This document shows, one piece after another, positions 62,571 through 64,000 of a stretch of DNA of 64,000 bases. The DNA lies in assembly GCF_017355265.1 (NCBI RefSeq), contig NZ_JADIJQ010000001.1:1-64000 (forward strand), given 5' to 3'. Position 1 is the stretch's first letter. Each line of letters opens with the position of its first letter. This DNA is from Tessaracoccus sp. SD287 (GTDB lineage Bacteria; Actinomycetota; Actinomycetes; Propionibacteriales; Propionibacteriaceae). The notes under the pieces were generated by a model. That model did not search any database. It had not been told where the DNA came from and saw only the letters and a list, made by a program, of their open reading frames with translations. The translations under genes were made by a program, and so were the position numbers.

Positions 62571-62814
62571 ATCGAGGCCCCAGAGGCTGCGCTGGCGTCG
62601 TCGAAACGCACCCCCCACCACACTCAACTCGCCCGGTAAACCGCTTCTGACAACCCACTTCACCCAGAGCGCGGCCTTGTCCACATGCTGGCCGCCCCGG
62701 ACGCCGAGGGCGTCACGCGGTGCCACGTCCTGCGTCGCAGACACCCCCGTGCGGCCACCCCGACGGTGCGAAAACTCCTGTCCTGCGTCGACCACGGACG
62801 TCGCCCGGACCGGA
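62571..62814. other. Intergenic stretch between divergent tRNA transcripts
   Basis: No gene, hairpin or repeat that I can support. It separates the promoter of the leftward tRNA cluster from that of the rightward tRNA-Val. Confidence 0.5.
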
Positions 62815-62844
62815 TTGGATCATCCGCCAAACCTGCGCTAGTGT
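62815..62844 (+). promoter_or_regulatory. Promoter of tRNA-Val(CAC)
   Basis: TTGGAT (62815-62820), an 18-base spacer and TAGTGT (62839-62844), with the tRNA starting 13 bases after the -10 box. Confidence 0.6.
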
Positions 62845-62856
62845 TGACCCTCGCAT

Positions 62857-62931
62857 GGTCGATTGGCGCAGTGGTAGCGCGCTTCGTTCACACCGAAGAG
62901 GTCACTGGTTCGAACCCAGTATCGACCACCA
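62857..62931 (+). tRNA. tRNA-Val, anticodon CAC
   Basis: A 72-base cloverleaf (62857-62928) plus encoded CCA. Acceptor GGTCGAT/ATCGACC, D stem GCGC/GCGC, anticodon arm CTTCG-TTCACAC-CGAAG, T arm ACTGG-TTCGAAC-CCAGT. Confidence 0.96.
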
Positions 62932-62937
62932 GCACCA

Positions 62938-62966
62938 GCCCGCCCCGGGTCACCTGGGGCGGGCTT
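62938..62966 (+). terminator. Terminator of tRNA-Val(CAC)
   Basis: GCCCGCCCC (62938-62946) and GGGGCGGGC (62956-62964) form a perfect 9-bp stem, nine-base loop, followed by TTCGTCATT. Confidence 0.8.
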
Positions 62967-63141
62967 CGTCATTCCCGGCCCCTGCGCCACCCATTCACCA
63001 CCCATTCACGCTGACGCCCGACCCATCCCGAGTCGCGGGCTGCGCGTCACCTCCGCGTGGGGACCTCGACGTGGCATCATCCGAACCACGGCCCACCACC
63101 GTCGGCCGCCCCGACCAACCGCCCACCGGAAGCTGCGAACA

Positions 63142-64000
63142 ATGATCACCGGGACCGTGCCACGCATGCCCGAGTTCATCTCGCGCCGACTCGACGACCC
63201 CGACCCCTCCCCCGCTCGTCGGCTGCAGGTCAACGTGCTGCGCGTCCTGTGGCGCACGCTCGGCGCCTGCCTGCGCTACCGCGTCACCGGGCTCGCGGCG
63301 GAGTCCGCCTTCTTCCTGCTGCTGTCCCTGCCGCCGCTGCTGTTCGGGCTGGCCGGCTCGGTGGGCTTCATCGCCCAGCGCTTCAGCACCTCTGCGGTCG
63401 CCAACTTCCGCAGCCAGTTGCTGGAGCTGTCGACCCACGTGCTCACCCCGCAGGCCATCAATGACGTGCTTGCCCCGACCCTGGATGAGGTGCTCGGGCG
63501 TGGGCGCTTCGAGGTGGTTTCGATCGGCTTCGTGGTGGCGCTGTGGTCCGGGTCGCGGGCGCTGGCGATCTTCCTGGACACGGTCACCATCATGTACGGG
63601 CACCACGGCCGCCGGGGCATCGTGCACAACCGCGCCCTGAGCGTGGCGGCCTATCTCGCCATGCTCGCGCTCGCCGCCTTCTTCCTGCCCCTGGTCGTAG
63701 CCGGACCGAGCCTGCTCGCCCGCCTGGTGCCGGACAGTCTGGGCTGGTTGGCCGACGCCTACTGGCCGGTGGTGCTGATCGGTTCCGTGCTCGGCCTGAC
63801 CATGATCTTCAACTGGGCGGTGCCGGTGCGGCGACGTTGGCGCGCCGACCTCCCGGGTGCAGCCGTCACCCTGGGGGTCTGGCTCGGCGGTTCGGCGCTG
63901 GTCCGCATGTTCCTGATTGCCCAACTCGGCACCGCCTCGCTCTACGGGCCGCTGGCCGCGCCCATCGGGGTGCTGATCTGGTTCTACCTCAGCTCCATCG
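63142..64000 (+). CDS. YihY/BrkB-family membrane protein (3' end cut by window)
   Basis: The frame is open from ATG 63142 to the window end (286 codons). It shows about six hydrophobic helices and YihY features: AAESAFFLLLSLPPLLFGLAG in helix 1, VALWSGSRALAIFLDT, and near the edge AAPIGVLIWFYLSSI, a family-typical block. GGAAG lies upstream of the ATG. It is a divergent paralogue of the gene at 44163-45416. Role unknown; the family is linked to envelope function. Confidence 0.85.
   Translation, partial: MITGTVPRMPEFISRRLDDPDPSPARRLQVNVLRVLWRTLGACLRYRVTGLAAESAFFLLLSLPPLLFGLAGSVGFIAQRFSTSAVANFRSQLLELSTHVLTPQAINDVLAPTLDEVLGRGRFEVVSIGFVVALWSGSRALAIFLDTVTIMYGHHGRRGIVHNRALSVAAYLAMLALAAFFLPLVVAGPSLLARLVPDSLGWLADAYWPVVLIGSVLGLTMIFNWAVPVRRRWRADLPGAAVTLGVWLGGSALVRMFLIAQLGTASLYGPLAAPIGVLIWFYLSSI

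Noticed and set aside
1-64000. CRISPR array, prophage or insertion sequence
   Set aside because: No regularly spaced repeats with unique spacers, no phage structural genes and no transposase were seen. The 19-bp array at 6292-6398 has no spacers.

Overview
The window looks like chromosomal DNA of a high-G+C actinobacterium of the family Propionibacteriaceae (a relative of Propionibacterium, Acidipropionibacterium or Cutibacterium). The reasons are a complete adenosylcobalamin-dependent methylmalonyl-CoA mutase operon (mutA-mutB-meaB), a phosphofructokinase with the PPi-type signature closely resembling the Propionibacterium enzyme, a large (about 180 kDa class) NAD-glutamate dehydrogenase, phosphatidylinositol-mannoside genes, a GarA-type FHA protein and mycothiol-era actinobacterial families. 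It is a core-genome region with dense genes, many 1-8 base stop/start overlaps, and many starts preceded by a TANNNT -10 box only 6-7 bases upstream (leaderless transcripts).

Layout. 1-4.1 kb: end of a flavin oxidoreductase, photolyase, threonine aldolase, SRPBCC protein, PAP2 phosphatase. 4.1-6.4 kb: a translationally coupled pair, a CYP152-type fatty-acid peroxygenase with an OleT-like histidine and a PAS-ferredoxin fusion, preceded by a 19-bp periodic repeat array. 6.4-11.6 kb: glycosidase, two related acidic small proteins, a fluoride-channel pair, a double-GNAT protein and DUF4303. 11.7-17.5 kb: the 1576-residue NAD-GDH and a DUF808 membrane protein. 17.6-24.6 kb: an acyltransferase, a circularly permuted ATP-grasp/alpha-E protein with two transglutaminase-like proteins, and G6P dehydrogenase. 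24.7-33 kb: PAC2, a SatD-like operon with HD hydrolase and rhomboid, a CitE-like lyase, an M3 peptidase, a YciO-like protein and a Tad-like protein. 33-38.8 kb: PPi-phosphofructokinase, an RND exporter and a DUF2207 protein. 39-44.1 kb: the methylmalonyl-CoA mutase operon. 44.2-56.3 kb: a colinear minus-strand run joining two blocks that lie apart in Mycobacterium tuberculosis: thrS-HIT-pgsA-patA-pimA and pgsA2-like-DUF881-sbp-DUF881-gcvH-garA-ftsR-nuclease-merR. 56.4-60.3 kb: DUF2461, DNA ligase B and a DUF2254 membrane protein. 60.26-62.3 kb: a small decayed island between a tRNA-Val 3' remnant and an intact tRNA-Val, holding an integrase C-terminal relic and an M20 amidohydrolase. 62.2-64 kb: four tRNAs and the start of a second YihY-family gene.

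Function. PPi-PFK, the mutase operon and G6PDH form part of the central carbon metabolism expected of a propionate fermenter. The GarA homologue belongs to the family that controls 2-oxoglutarate enzymes, including the NAD-GDH type encoded 31 kb away. The PIM genes build the inner leaflet of the cell envelope. No prophage, transposase or CRISPR array is visible; the only clear trace of transfer is the tRNA-Val island.
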